Assembly (NCBI RefSeq): GCF_048569485.1
Contig: NC_134354.1
Location: 441,605,279 to 441,669,278 of the forward strand
Direction: 5' to 3'
Source of the DNA: Anomaloglossus baeobatrachus
Lineage: Eukaryota > Chordata > Amphibia > Anura > Aromobatidae
Length of the DNA: 64,000 nt
Below are positions 55,210 through 64,000 of this stretch, in pieces; within the stretch, counting starts at the first letter, position 1; each line of letters begins with the position of its first letter. Position numbers and translations under genes: made by a program. Under the pieces are notes generated by a model. It was given only the letters and a program-made list of their open reading frames with translations, did no database searches and had not been told where the DNA came from.

Positions 55210-55985
55210 AGCCTGGAAAGGTTGATGTCAGAGTTACCCCACCCACTCAATTTCATAGGTATTTCCCCTCTATCATGCTTATTGAACCATATCTATTCTT
55301 GATTGTCAGGTCAGTAGTTTTTATCCACCTGAGCAATTCGAGCACTTAAGACGAATGAGTCAGGTGTTCCTTGAAAGTGGAAATAAAGACTGCTACATCA
55401 TCCAGGTACGCTACTGAAAACCTTGAAAGGTCCTTCAAGCAGCTGGTTAACCAAGAGCTGGAAAATTCATAGACCATAAAAGGCGTAATGGATGCAGCAT
55501 GCAGGCCGTTGCTAAGTGTCCTTTAACATAGGGATCGGCCAGTATTCCCAACTCAAATCCATTATACTTAGGTATTGGGGATTGGCCAACTGATCCAGAA
55601 GCTCATGAATGGGAGGTATTGTGAATGCATGAGAGACACTGATGGCATTTAATTTCCTATAGTCTACGGAGAACCGGGAAATCTAGTCCATCTTAGGAAT
55701 AAGGAGTACATGAAAATCCTTTCTGAAGCTTCCGGATTACTCCCAAACATAGCATGTCATCTATCTCTTGTTTAAAATTAGCCTGCACCTTTAAGGAAAC
55801 ATAGTAGGCAGGCTACCTAATAAGAGGATGATCCAGTGTCCACCTGGTGGACAGCTAGCTGGCTCCTCTGGGGTTTCCTGATCAAAGAGCCTAGGAAGGG
55901 ATGGAGTGAAAAAGTTAAGAATGAATTATCTTAGATATGTACAGAGCATAGACTGATGCTGGGTCCTTCACCAGATTGGAGGAGG
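55210..55985 (-). mobile_element. Decayed Ty3/gypsy pol fragment (fossil)
   Basis: The minus strand retains the reverse-transcriptase region in order: a segment like DYRKLNAISVSHAFTIPPIH with LIPKMD before it, and AYLDDVAVF near 55400 with the YLDD active-site motif. Several breaks; clearly old. Its own LTRs are not recognised; the solo LTR next to it has its own target duplication and is separate. Confidence 0.75.
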
Positions 55986-56143
55986 AATAATCACAGCAGC
56001 GTTCTAGCTTCTGTAACATATGCTATGAGCAGTGACATAACTAGAGTTTGATGGGCCCCGGTGCACAGTTCGGAACTGGGCCCTCCCTCCACGTACACCG
56101 ACACTTGGGGTACGGGACAATGACGCTGACACTTTGCTTTTAA

Positions 56144-56735
56144 GCGGGCTTTACGCACAACGACATCGCTAGCGTTGTGGCTGGCGAAAGCACCCGCCCT
56201 TGTCGGTTGTGCATCACAGGCAAATCGCTGCCCGTGGCGCACAACATCGCTAACACCCATCACACAACATTGCTAGGAACAGTCACACGGACTTACCTGC
56301 CTAGCGACGTTGCTGTGGCCGGCAAACCGCCTCCTTTCTAAGGGGGCGGCTCGTGCGGCGTCACAGCGGCATCACTAAGCGGCCGTCCAATAGAAGCGGA
56401 GGGGCGGAGATGAGTGGCCGTAACATCCCGCCCACCTACTTCCTTCCTTATTGGCGGTGGCCGCAGGTGCGATGTTGTTTCTCGTTCCTGCGGTGTCACA
56501 CATAGCGATGTGTGCTGCCGCAGGAACGACGAACAACATCGTACCTGCAGCAGCAACAATATTTGAGATTAGAACGACATGTCAACGATCAACGATATGG
56601 TGAGTATTTTTGATCGTTAACAGTCATTCCTGCGTTTCACACGCAACGACGTCGCTAACGAGGCCGGATGTGCGTCACGAATTCCGTGACCCCAACGACA
56701 TCATGTTAGCGATGTCGTTGCTTGTAAAGCCCGCT
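56144..56735. mobile_element. MITE family H copy 4
   Basis: TAA-GCGGGCTTTACGCACAACGAC at the left; GTCGTTGCTTGTAAAGCCCGCT-TTA at the right. Interior blocks as in the other copies. Confidence 0.8.
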
Positions 56736-56744
56736 TTACCCTTA

Positions 56745-56975
56745 GAGGGATTTCAGATCATGGGAAATATGGATGCTATCAGCACCCAGCTTTTCTATGT
56801 TCTGATATCCATCTTGTCCTCGGCACCCAGCTTCCCCATGCTCTGCTATACATCTTTCCCTCAGCACCCAGCTTTCCCATATCAGAGCATGGGAAAGCTG
56901 GGTGCTGAGAGATGTATAGCAGAGCATGGGAAAGTTGGGTGCTGAGGGAAAAAGCCCTTTTCCCTCAGCACAAAA
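56745..56975. repeat. Short inverted/direct repeats (AGCACCCAGCTTTCCCAT)
   Basis: AGCACCCAGCTT.CCCAT occurs in both orientations three or four times around 56880. Confidence 0.7.
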
Positions 56976-56999
56976 CGTTCCCATCCCATGCTTGTATCT

Positions 57000-57540
57000 T
57001 TGCCCCCCTTGTATATAGTTCTCCAAATACCATAATGGCCCCCACATAGCCTTCCATATAGCATAAAGGGTCCCACATAACCCTTCATATATTAGAATGC
57101 AGCTACATAGTCCTCCATGTATTATAATGCATTTCCCATAGTTCTCCATGTATTATAATTCACCTCACAGTCCTCCATATATTATACTGTACCCCATAGT
57201 CTTCCATGTATAAAGTAGCCCTCATAGCCCTCCAATTATTATAATGAATTTACCATAGTTCTCCATGTATTATAATTCACCCCATAGTTCTCCATATATT
57301 AGACTGCACCCCATACTACTTCATATATTATACTGCACCATAGTCCTCCATGTTTTATAATGCACCCCCATAGTCCATATATAAGGCAGCCTTCATAGTC
57401 CTCCATATATTATAATGTAGCCCCCATAGTCCTATATGTATTATAATACAGACCCATAAAACCTTCATATTGTGTTATGCAGCCCCATACTCCTCCATGT
57501 ATAATGCACCCATATAGTACATGTATAAGGTGTCAGTCAT
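57000..57540. repeat. About 30 bp degenerate minisatellite (CCATAGTCCTCCATGTATTA)
   Basis: About 17 diverged units; grades into the next array. Confidence 0.8.
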
Positions 57541-58108
57541 GTTGTATAATGCAGCACCCCCCATGCTTCATGTATAATGCAGCCAGCCCTCTATGATCCA
57601 TGTATAATGCAGCCCCCCATGCTCCATGTGTAATGCAGGCAGCCCCCCATGCTCCATGTATAATGCAGGCAGCCCCCCATGCTCCATGCATATGCAGCCA
57701 GCCCCCCATTCTCCATGTATAATGCAACCAGCCCCCCATGCTCCATGTATAATGCAGCCAGCCCCCCATGCTCCATGTATAATGCAGCCAGCCCCCATGC
57801 TCCATGTATAATGCAGCCAGCCCCCCATGCTCCATGTATATTGCAGCCAGCCCCCATGCTCCATGTATAATGCAACCCCCCCATATGCTCCATGTATAAT
57901 GCAGCCAGCCCCCCATGCTCCATGTATAATGCAGCCAGCCCCCCATGCTCCATGTATAATGCATCCAGCCCCCTATGCTCCATGTATAATGCAGCCAGCC
58001 CCCCATGCTCCATGTATAATGCAGCCAGCCCCCATGCTCCATGTATAATGCAGCCAGCCCCCATGCTCCATGTATATTGCAGCCAGCCCCCCATGCTCCA
58101 TGTATAAT
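57540..58108. repeat. 30 bp minisatellite (CCATGCTCCATGTATAATGC)
   Basis: About 19 units, remainder AGCCAGCCCC; continues at 58988-59095 after the foldback insertion. Long frames on both strands are artefacts. Confidence 0.92.
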
Positions 58109-58114
58109 GCAAAA

Positions 58115-58988
58115 ATGAGTATAGATTTTTGGTTTGCACTCAGCTAGTTTTTAAAGGTGCCAGTAAGGGGACCGTGGTCCGGAAACCATATACTAGAAAA
58201 AACACTGCACACTTTTTTTTAGAAAAATGTGTAAGACAAAAAGTTTTGCTTTGCAAAATTAAATGAGTTTTATTTCGTATGGCGACAGAAAAAAATATGT
58301 TTGTGGTGTGACGTTTCAGCCACTTCTGGCCTTTCTGAAACACAGTCGCAGGTTGTGGCTGTCTGGGAAGGCGGCATACAAATTGAGATACCCCACTCCA
58401 CCAATACTTACTAACCTCATGTTACTACCATTCAGATGGAGACACTGCTCAGCTATACAAAACATAGATTAACCCTTCACAGCCATAATATCTTGGAACT
58501 AACAGATGGTGATAACCTGCTTGCCCTAATAGAACCAATATTAACTCTTTATAACCACAACATCCTTCAAAATGCAGATGGAAACAAACGATCTTCCCAT
58601 ACAGGACAAACATTAACTCCTTATAGTCATGGTACCCTGAAGCCTACAGAGCCACCGTGGTACCAAAAACGGCCCTTGCAGATATTTTCCAGCGGAATCA
58701 CCACTCCAATATTGAGAACATTGACGATTGTTATAGAAATATCAGCAGACTCCATTATCAGCATTTCTATATACTACTTACTTGGTGGGACTCCATTCCT
58801 CTCTTTACTTCTCTGTCTATACTGAAAAAGACTCTTTTGTGGAGCGACTGTGTTTGAGAAAGGCCACAAGTGGCTGAAACGTCACACCACAAATATATTT
58901 TTTTCTGTACGAAATAAAACTTACTTAATTTTGCAAAGCAAAACTTTTTGTCTTACGCATTTTTCTAAAAAAGTGTGCAGTGTTTTTC
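58115..58988. mobile_element. Element with about 130 bp inverted arms, inserted in the minisatellite
   Basis: AACACTGCACACTTTTTTTT ... GTGTGACGTTTCAGCCACTT near 58198-58324 returns as AAGTGGCTGAAACGTCACAC ... GTGTGCAGTGTTTTT at 58868-58987. The middle (58436-58825) has a 129-residue open frame of no known family. GAAACGTCACAC arms are common in anuran retroelements. Confidence 0.65.
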
Positions 58989-59574
58989 CATGTATAATGC
59001 AGGCTGCCCCCATGCTCCATATATAATGCAGCCCCCCATAAGCCATGTATAATGCAGGCTGCCCCCATGCTCCACGTATAATGCAGCTCCCCATGGCCTT
59101 TGGCCACCATGTACACACTGATTTAAAAAAAAACAAACAAAAAAAAAAACAGCGTTTCAGCGCTGCTCCATCCTCACCTCTCCTTGTTCCCCTACTGCTT
59201 CTGTCGGCATCCTACTACCCTGTTCTTTGTGCTCTGAGCACAGCCGTCGCACAGGAGTGACGTCACTGCGCAGGCACAGAGGGAGAATGATGAAGCTTGG
59301 AGCTGCACTGCACTCAACGTTTCATTGTTGCTGTGCACAATGACGGGGGAGGGGGCCACGTGGTCTGCGCCAGATCACAGAAAGGAACTGTGCTGATCTG
59401 CGACCGAGGTAGTTACGCCTCTGGCTATGAGCCTGCATGGCCAAGAGAATATCAGATACAGAGTGGAAGTTGGAAAAATGTATAATAGCTGAGGGCACCA
59501 CCAAATAAATCGGGATCAACCAAAGACATAAGGCTTTGCTATCCCTATATAAAATATCTATATTAAAGAGAAGA

Positions 59575-61200
59575 TGTAGCACCCAGGGATATGGGGTACT
59601 CGGTTCCGGGCAGTGTCTCTATTGGGAGTGTCATGGTGATGGCCGTTCTCGGTTCCTTGCCCTGGGCCCTTTTTGTAATGGGGGATATTTACAGGGGATT
59701 TGTGAATAAAGTTATTTCTGACGCCACTTGCGGTGATGCGGCTAAAGGCTGCTTTACACGCAGTGACATCGCTAGCGATGTCGCTCTTGAAAGCACCCGC
59801 CCCCGTCGTTTCTGCATCACGGGCAAATCGCTGCCCGTGGTGCACAATATTGCTAGGCCCCGTCACACGGACTTACCTTCCTAGCATCGTCGCTGTGGCC
59901 GGCGAACAGCCTCTTTTCTAAGGGGGCGGTTCGTGCAGCGTCACAGCAACGTCACACGGCAGGCGTCCAATAGAAGTGGAGGGGCGGAGAGTAGCCGCAT
60001 GAAAGACACGCCCATCTTGTTGCCGAGGACGCAGGTAAGCTGTTCGTTGTTCCTGGGGTGTCACACGTAGTGATGTGTGCTACCTCAGGAACGACGAACA
60101 ACCTGCGTCCACAATGACCAATGAGATTTTGAAAATGAACGACGTGTCAATGATCTACTATTAGGTGAGTATTTTTGATTGTTAACACTCGCTCGGAGCT
60201 GTTACACGCAACAACGTCATTAACGACGCCAGGTGTGCGTCACGAATTCTGTGACCACGACATCTCGTTAGCGATGTTATTGCGTGTAAATGGGCCTTTA
60301 GTGTAGGGAACTGCCGCTGCAGGTTTTGCTGGGGCTGTTGGAATGTGCAGCTCTGATGACTTTGGCCCTCTGCAAGTATGGTACTACCCCAGCAGGTGTA
60401 TGGTGCAGTAGAAGTTGGAAGAAGGATTCCAGACAGATATTCAGTGCAACTAGTTTACTCACTGGTTGCCCGAGGCCGGCTGGTTTCATCTCCAGGTCCC
60501 CTTCGTCCCAGTGCCAGTCTGGTTCTCTGGTACCTTCTTCCCCTGAACCTGTCTCTGGTAAGTGGGTTCCCGTGGTATGGAACACTGGGGGTCCCCGGTT
60601 TGTGGTTTGTCTACCTCTGTCCGCCTGATGGTAGCGTGAAACCTGTGGGGATGGAGTCTCTGGTCCTGTCCCCGGCTCTCTCTTTGCTACTGAGTCTTCA
60701 GATTCTTTAGTGTCAGCAAGGTCATTGATGGTCCCCTTTGCTGTGCAGGTGTTAACAGGTCGGCTTGAAGCTCTTTTCTGTCCTAGGGTCCTGTACCCCA
60801 TCGGTGCATAGTTCTGGGAGTACTCCACCGGCAACTACCTCTCCTGGGTACCAGGTCACCGTCAACCCGAGTCAGGGAGTCACTTCACTTCTACCTTTAC
60901 ACTTCCATAGTCAACTCTGAATTTTTTCTTAGTTAGACTAGACTGACTACTGACTTCCTGTGCTCCCAACTGCTCTCCACAGTCTGCCAATCCTACCTGG
61001 TCAACTAGTGGACTGGAGTGGCTCCACCACTAGGTGGGCATCCATGGTCCCACCCTAGCTGGGTACCTTTGTATTGGGGATTGTTGGGAAAAACTGGGAT
61101 TACCTGGGTTTTTGGTGTTACTGGCACTGGGGTTCTGGGTCCCTGCATCCTTGCGGGAATGCAGAACCTTGTAGCACCCTGAGGTTTCAGGGGTGCTACA
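59575..61200 (-). mobile_element. Solo LTR, family L copy 3, split by MITE H5
   Basis: On the minus strand it starts TGTAGCACCCCTGAAACCTC and ends GGGTGCTACA; 4 bp duplication AAGA (59571-59574 and 61201-61204). Without the MITE it is about 1.07 kb and parallels copy 1 at 22.7 kb throughout. Confidence 0.8.
59746..60297. mobile_element. MITE family H copy 5, nested in an LTR
   Basis: The junctions GCGGC-TAA-AGGCTGC and GGGCCT-TTA-GTGTAGGG can be compared with the empty site in LTR copy 1 (minus strand of 23640-23660), which reads GCGGCTAAGTGTAGGG. Confidence 0.88.
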
Positions 61201-61204
61201 AAGA

Positions 61205-61567
61205 CATGGACAACACAGAATGTAACAAAACTATTTAATAAAATCACTACATTTGAAATGCATTACAAAGGTGCGTATATAATAAGAGCACTATCTGTTC
61301 TAATATGCCTGCTGAATATGCTTTCACAATGTATCAAAAATTAACATGTGAACCAAATAAGCATAAAAAGTTAAATACTCCATGTAACAAAACATACTCA
61401 CAAAAATTATGATGGTCTAATAAAACTTCAATGTATAAGTCATAATGTAGGCATTGCAAGAGTATGAATACCTCAAACAACCTTGAGCTGGATTGTTTGT
61501 GCTCAATTAAAGTAAATAAAGATAAATACATATGGCATCCACAACAATAATGGAAACTATAACCATT
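61205..61567. other. No gene or recognised repeat
   Basis: AT-rich, resumes at 62411 beyond the LINE insertion. Confidence 0.4.
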
Positions 61568-61581
61568 AAAAAAGCTCACAA

Positions 61582-62402
61582 ATCCTAAGTGTCAAAAAGA
61601 AAAAACGGATATGCTGCATGGGCTATGGGAATGTGAGACAATCGCTAGGTTCTGGAACCAAGTCAGACTATTTGCCCAGTCAACATGGGGAATTTTCAGC
61701 AAACTAGACTTAATGGTGTGGATTTTCCACTCCTTTGAGGGAGGAGTAGGAGGAGGACCGAGCACGCAGGAAAAGAGGAAATACGCAATAACGCATGACA
61801 TAGCCATGATAGCTAAGCGTTGCATCTTAAAACACTGGATTCAAAGGGAGGGCCCATCCATAAAGGAGGTTGTGGGCGAACTACACAACCTTCTGAAGTG
61901 GGAAAAACTAGAAGCGGAGAGGGATAAAGATGGGTTGACAGCCAAGTTTTTTGTGAGATGGAGACATTTTATTGAAAGCCAATTCACACAGGGAGAAATA
62001 ATTAACCTGATGGCACCTTTTGTTCACTCGGAGTGGTATATCCTGAGCGATATCCAGGACAGCCTGGGTAAACTGAGAATCACCTAGGAGGGGGCTCTGG
62101 CGGGAGGGGGAGACGAGACGGTTGGGAATACCAAGACACGCTAGCAAAATTGAAATCATTCAGGGACGACACAGAGATTTAACGAATTGTATTGCATATG
62201 TTATATTATATTTCATTACCTATGTTTTGGTTTAATGTTACTGTATACTATCTTAAATCGAACAGCAACATGGAACTCCAAATTGGGGTATCACCCACCT
62301 CTATGTCACATTTTGTCAGACGAATGTTCTTCTTTTGCAATGATACTTGTCATGTTTTTACAAATTTGAAAAATCAATAAAAATATTTTTGAAAAAAAAA
62401 AA
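61582..62402 (+). mobile_element. 5'-truncated L1/Tx1-type LINE insertion
   Basis: Flanked by the duplication (A)6GCTCACAA (61568-61581 and ending 62410), with a poly(A) tail after a CAATAAAAATA signal (62374-62389). Contains the end of ORF2 and a 3' UTR. Confidence 0.82.
61611..62087 (+). pseudogene. LINE ORF2 C-terminal fragment (158 residues)
   Basis: The frame opens with MLHGLWECETIARFWNQVRL, the H..W.C..I..FW motif found after the reverse transcriptase in L1/Tx1 ORF2 proteins, and continues through IAMIAKRCILKHW (the A...I...W block of the same region) to a stop at 62087. The endonuclease and reverse transcriptase are lost by 5' truncation, so it is non-functional. The frame itself is not broken, suggesting a fairly recent insertion. 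Confidence 0.75.
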
Positions 62403-62410
62403 GCTCACAA

Positions 62411-62615
62411 GATGGATCAGTGAAAGGTGGGTATAAGGGTGCTGCGTAATCAATATCAAAACCTGTTAAAAAGGGGTGGACCTATTCCTGGTGCAGCCGG
62501 TAGCCCAGAAAAGAGGGGGAGCTTCACAACTAGAACAGGTCCATGGACCATAATAAATATTGTAAAAGGCTGGGGTCCGACTGGCTCACCAAGAAGCTGG
62601 TGAATAGAGATGAGT
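62411..62615. other. Continuation of LINE target sequence, nothing recognised
   Basis: Resumes the sequence interrupted at 61581; no gene seen. Confidence 0.4.
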
Positions 62616-63600
62616 GATGTTCGAGGCTCGAGGTTCGCCAATTTCATGTTCAAGTGATTTTGGGGGGTGTTCGAGACGTTCGATGAACTCAAGCTTTTTG
62701 CTAAAAGCTCGACAGTTCAAGTTATGTTCGAGAACGGTTCGACCAACAAAAACGTGGATTTTCACAGTAAGGCTATGTGCACACGTTGCTGTCTGCATAT
62801 GTCCTGCATCCGCAGCACAATCACTCTCTCTTTCCTACTCACCGATCACGGGCGTCTCACTGCACGGGTGTCACAAATCTGCGGCGTCTTTTCCTCTTTT
62901 GAAAATGGCTGCCGCTTCATTATTCAATCAGTTATTCCGTGCTTTCCCCGCACACCAGCGCCCATGATTGGTTGCAGTCAGACACGCCCCCACGATGAGT
63001 GATGGCTATCTCACTGCAACCAATCACAGGTCTATAATTGCGGGTCTATATCATGCAGTAAAATAAAATAAAAAAAAAATGCGTTCCCCCCATATTTGAT
63101 ACCAGCCAGGATAAAGCCACACGGCTGGAGGCTGGTACTGTCAGGATGGGGAGTGCCACGTTATGGGGAGCCCACCACCCTAACAATATCACCCATCAGC
63201 CACCCAGAATTGCCGCATCCATTAGATGCGACAGTCCCGGGACTCCACCCAGCTCATCCCAAATTGCCCTGGTGTGGTGGCAATCGGGGTAATAATGAGT
63301 TAATCATGACAGGCATCTCCCGGAGATACCTTCCATGATTAAACTGTAAGTGAAAGTAAAGAAACACACACAGCGAAAAATCCTTTATTTGGAATAAAAG
63401 GCAAAAAACACATCCTTTTTCATCATTTTATTAAAATCCCCAAATACCCCTCCAGGTCCGAAGTAATCCACACGACACTGTCAGCTCTGCTACAGAACAC
63501 GAGTGCTCTGTGTCCGCTCCACGTAGTACATGAAGAGAATCACGCTGTCACCTCAGACTTCCGTCTGCTTTGCAGACCTCAAGATAACAAAATCTGCCTA
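62616..63600. mobile_element. Anuran repeat with family F arm
   Basis: GATGAGTGATGTTCGAGGCT and TTCGA-rich head, TATGTGCACACGTTGC MITE terminus at 62775, then CACGCCCCCACGATGAGTGA, GATACCAGCCAGGATAAAGC, AGAATTGCCGCATCCATTAG and AAAAATCCTTTATTTGGAAT in family F order. Confidence 0.6.
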
Positions 63601-63612
63601 TGTTCCTCATTG

Positions 63613-63684
63613 GAGCCAGTGGCTGAATGGATAGAGCGCTCGCCTAAGAAGCATAACCTCACGAGTTCAAGTCCCGGCTGTGTC
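63613..63684 (+). tRNA. tRNA-like pseudogene (anticodon position AAG)
   Basis: A 72 nt stretch fits a tRNA layout: D-arm GCTGAATGGATAGAGC, loop CTAAGAA (anticodon AAG), B-box-like GAGTTCAAGTCCC. Several stem pairs fail in the acceptor, anticodon and T arms and there is no long variable arm as Leu would need. More likely a tRNA-derived pseudogene or SINE head than a working gene. Confidence 0.45.
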
Positions 63685-63816
63685 GGTAAATAATTTTTTT
63701 TATTTTAAATTAATTAATTATTATTCTTTATTTATAATTGTATTTTAATTATGCACAGAGGGGAGCAGCCGGACATCAGCTGTGAGCCACTTTACGGAAT
63801 GAGGCTGCATTCATTC

Positions 63817-64000
63817 TCTCTCTGTCTGTCTTTCTTTCTGTTTTTCTTTCTGTCTTTCTTTCTGTCTTTCTTTCTGTTTTTCTGTCTTTCTTTCTATCTT
63901 TCTTTCTGTCTTTCTTTGTCTTTATTTCTGTCTTTCTTTCTTTCTTTCTGTCTTGCTTTCTGTTTTTCTTTCTGTCTTTCTTTCTGTCTTTCTTTCTGTC
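63817..64000. repeat. (TTTC)n/(TCTG)n microsatellite, runs off the window
   Basis: Tetranucleotide TTTC and TCTG runs up to the last base. Confidence 0.95.

Larger units (their letters stand above)
56031..59423. mobile_element. hAT-type element CAGTGACATAACTA with internal arrays
   Basis: Ends CAGTGACATAACTAGAG and GTAGTTACGCCTCTG are inverted partners; perfect 8 bp duplication GCTATGAG (56023-56030 and 59424-59431). 3.4 kb including nested MITE H4 and a foldback. The interior is mostly minisatellite; no transposase. Confidence 0.88.

Noticed and set aside
57533-58139. Frames of 169-182 residues with YTWSMGGWLH repeats
   Set aside because: 30 bp minisatellite artefact.
63613-63684. Functional tRNA-Leu(AAG)
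   Set aside because: Several stem mismatches and no long variable arm; kept only as a tRNA-like pseudogene.

Overview
This window is vertebrate nuclear DNA, almost certainly from a frog (a neobatrachian anuran by its repeat families). No bacterial or organellar genes are present. I recognise one host gene, an uroplakin 3B-like gene (upk3b) on the minus strand. Five of its exons lie at 48034-47891, 47798-47594, 44171-44092, 40865-40736 and 20710-20581. All splice phases match and the gene ends with a proper stop. Its signal-peptide exon was not found and should lie above 48 kb or beyond the window. The last intron is about 20 kb and nearly all transposon.

The rest is layered mobile DNA. Left part (1-22 kb): three Tc1 elements, two of them internally deleted; a Helitron of family B with a palindromic dimer inserted in it; an intact 345-residue Tc1 transposase gene (7342-8379); a 1.6 kb foldback; a young LTR element with near-identical 670 bp LTRs (12728-15341); and a chain of MITEs with TAA target duplications at 21-22.5 kb.

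Middle (22-40 kb): a solo LTR, DNA-transposon debris, then three Helitrons joined head to tail (26335-34551). A second intact Tc1 copy (28457-29494, minus) sits inside the first of them. Long purine- or pyrimidine-rich minisatellites follow at 36-39 kb.

Right part (40-64 kb): the upk3b exons are interleaved with a 2.2 kb Tc1 element split by a MITE, small hAT foldbacks, solo LTRs with 4-5 bp target duplications, a third family-A Helitron, a decayed Ty3/gypsy reverse-transcriptase fragment, a 3.4 kb hAT-type element carrying minisatellite arrays, a 5'-truncated L1/Tx1 LINE with a target duplication, and a tRNA-like pseudogene.

Many long open frames are artefacts of minisatellites with periods of 16, 30 or 34 bp and are not genes. 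Calls rest on reading the sequence and on remembered family consensus; no search was run. Edges of repeats without a stated target-site duplication are approximate.
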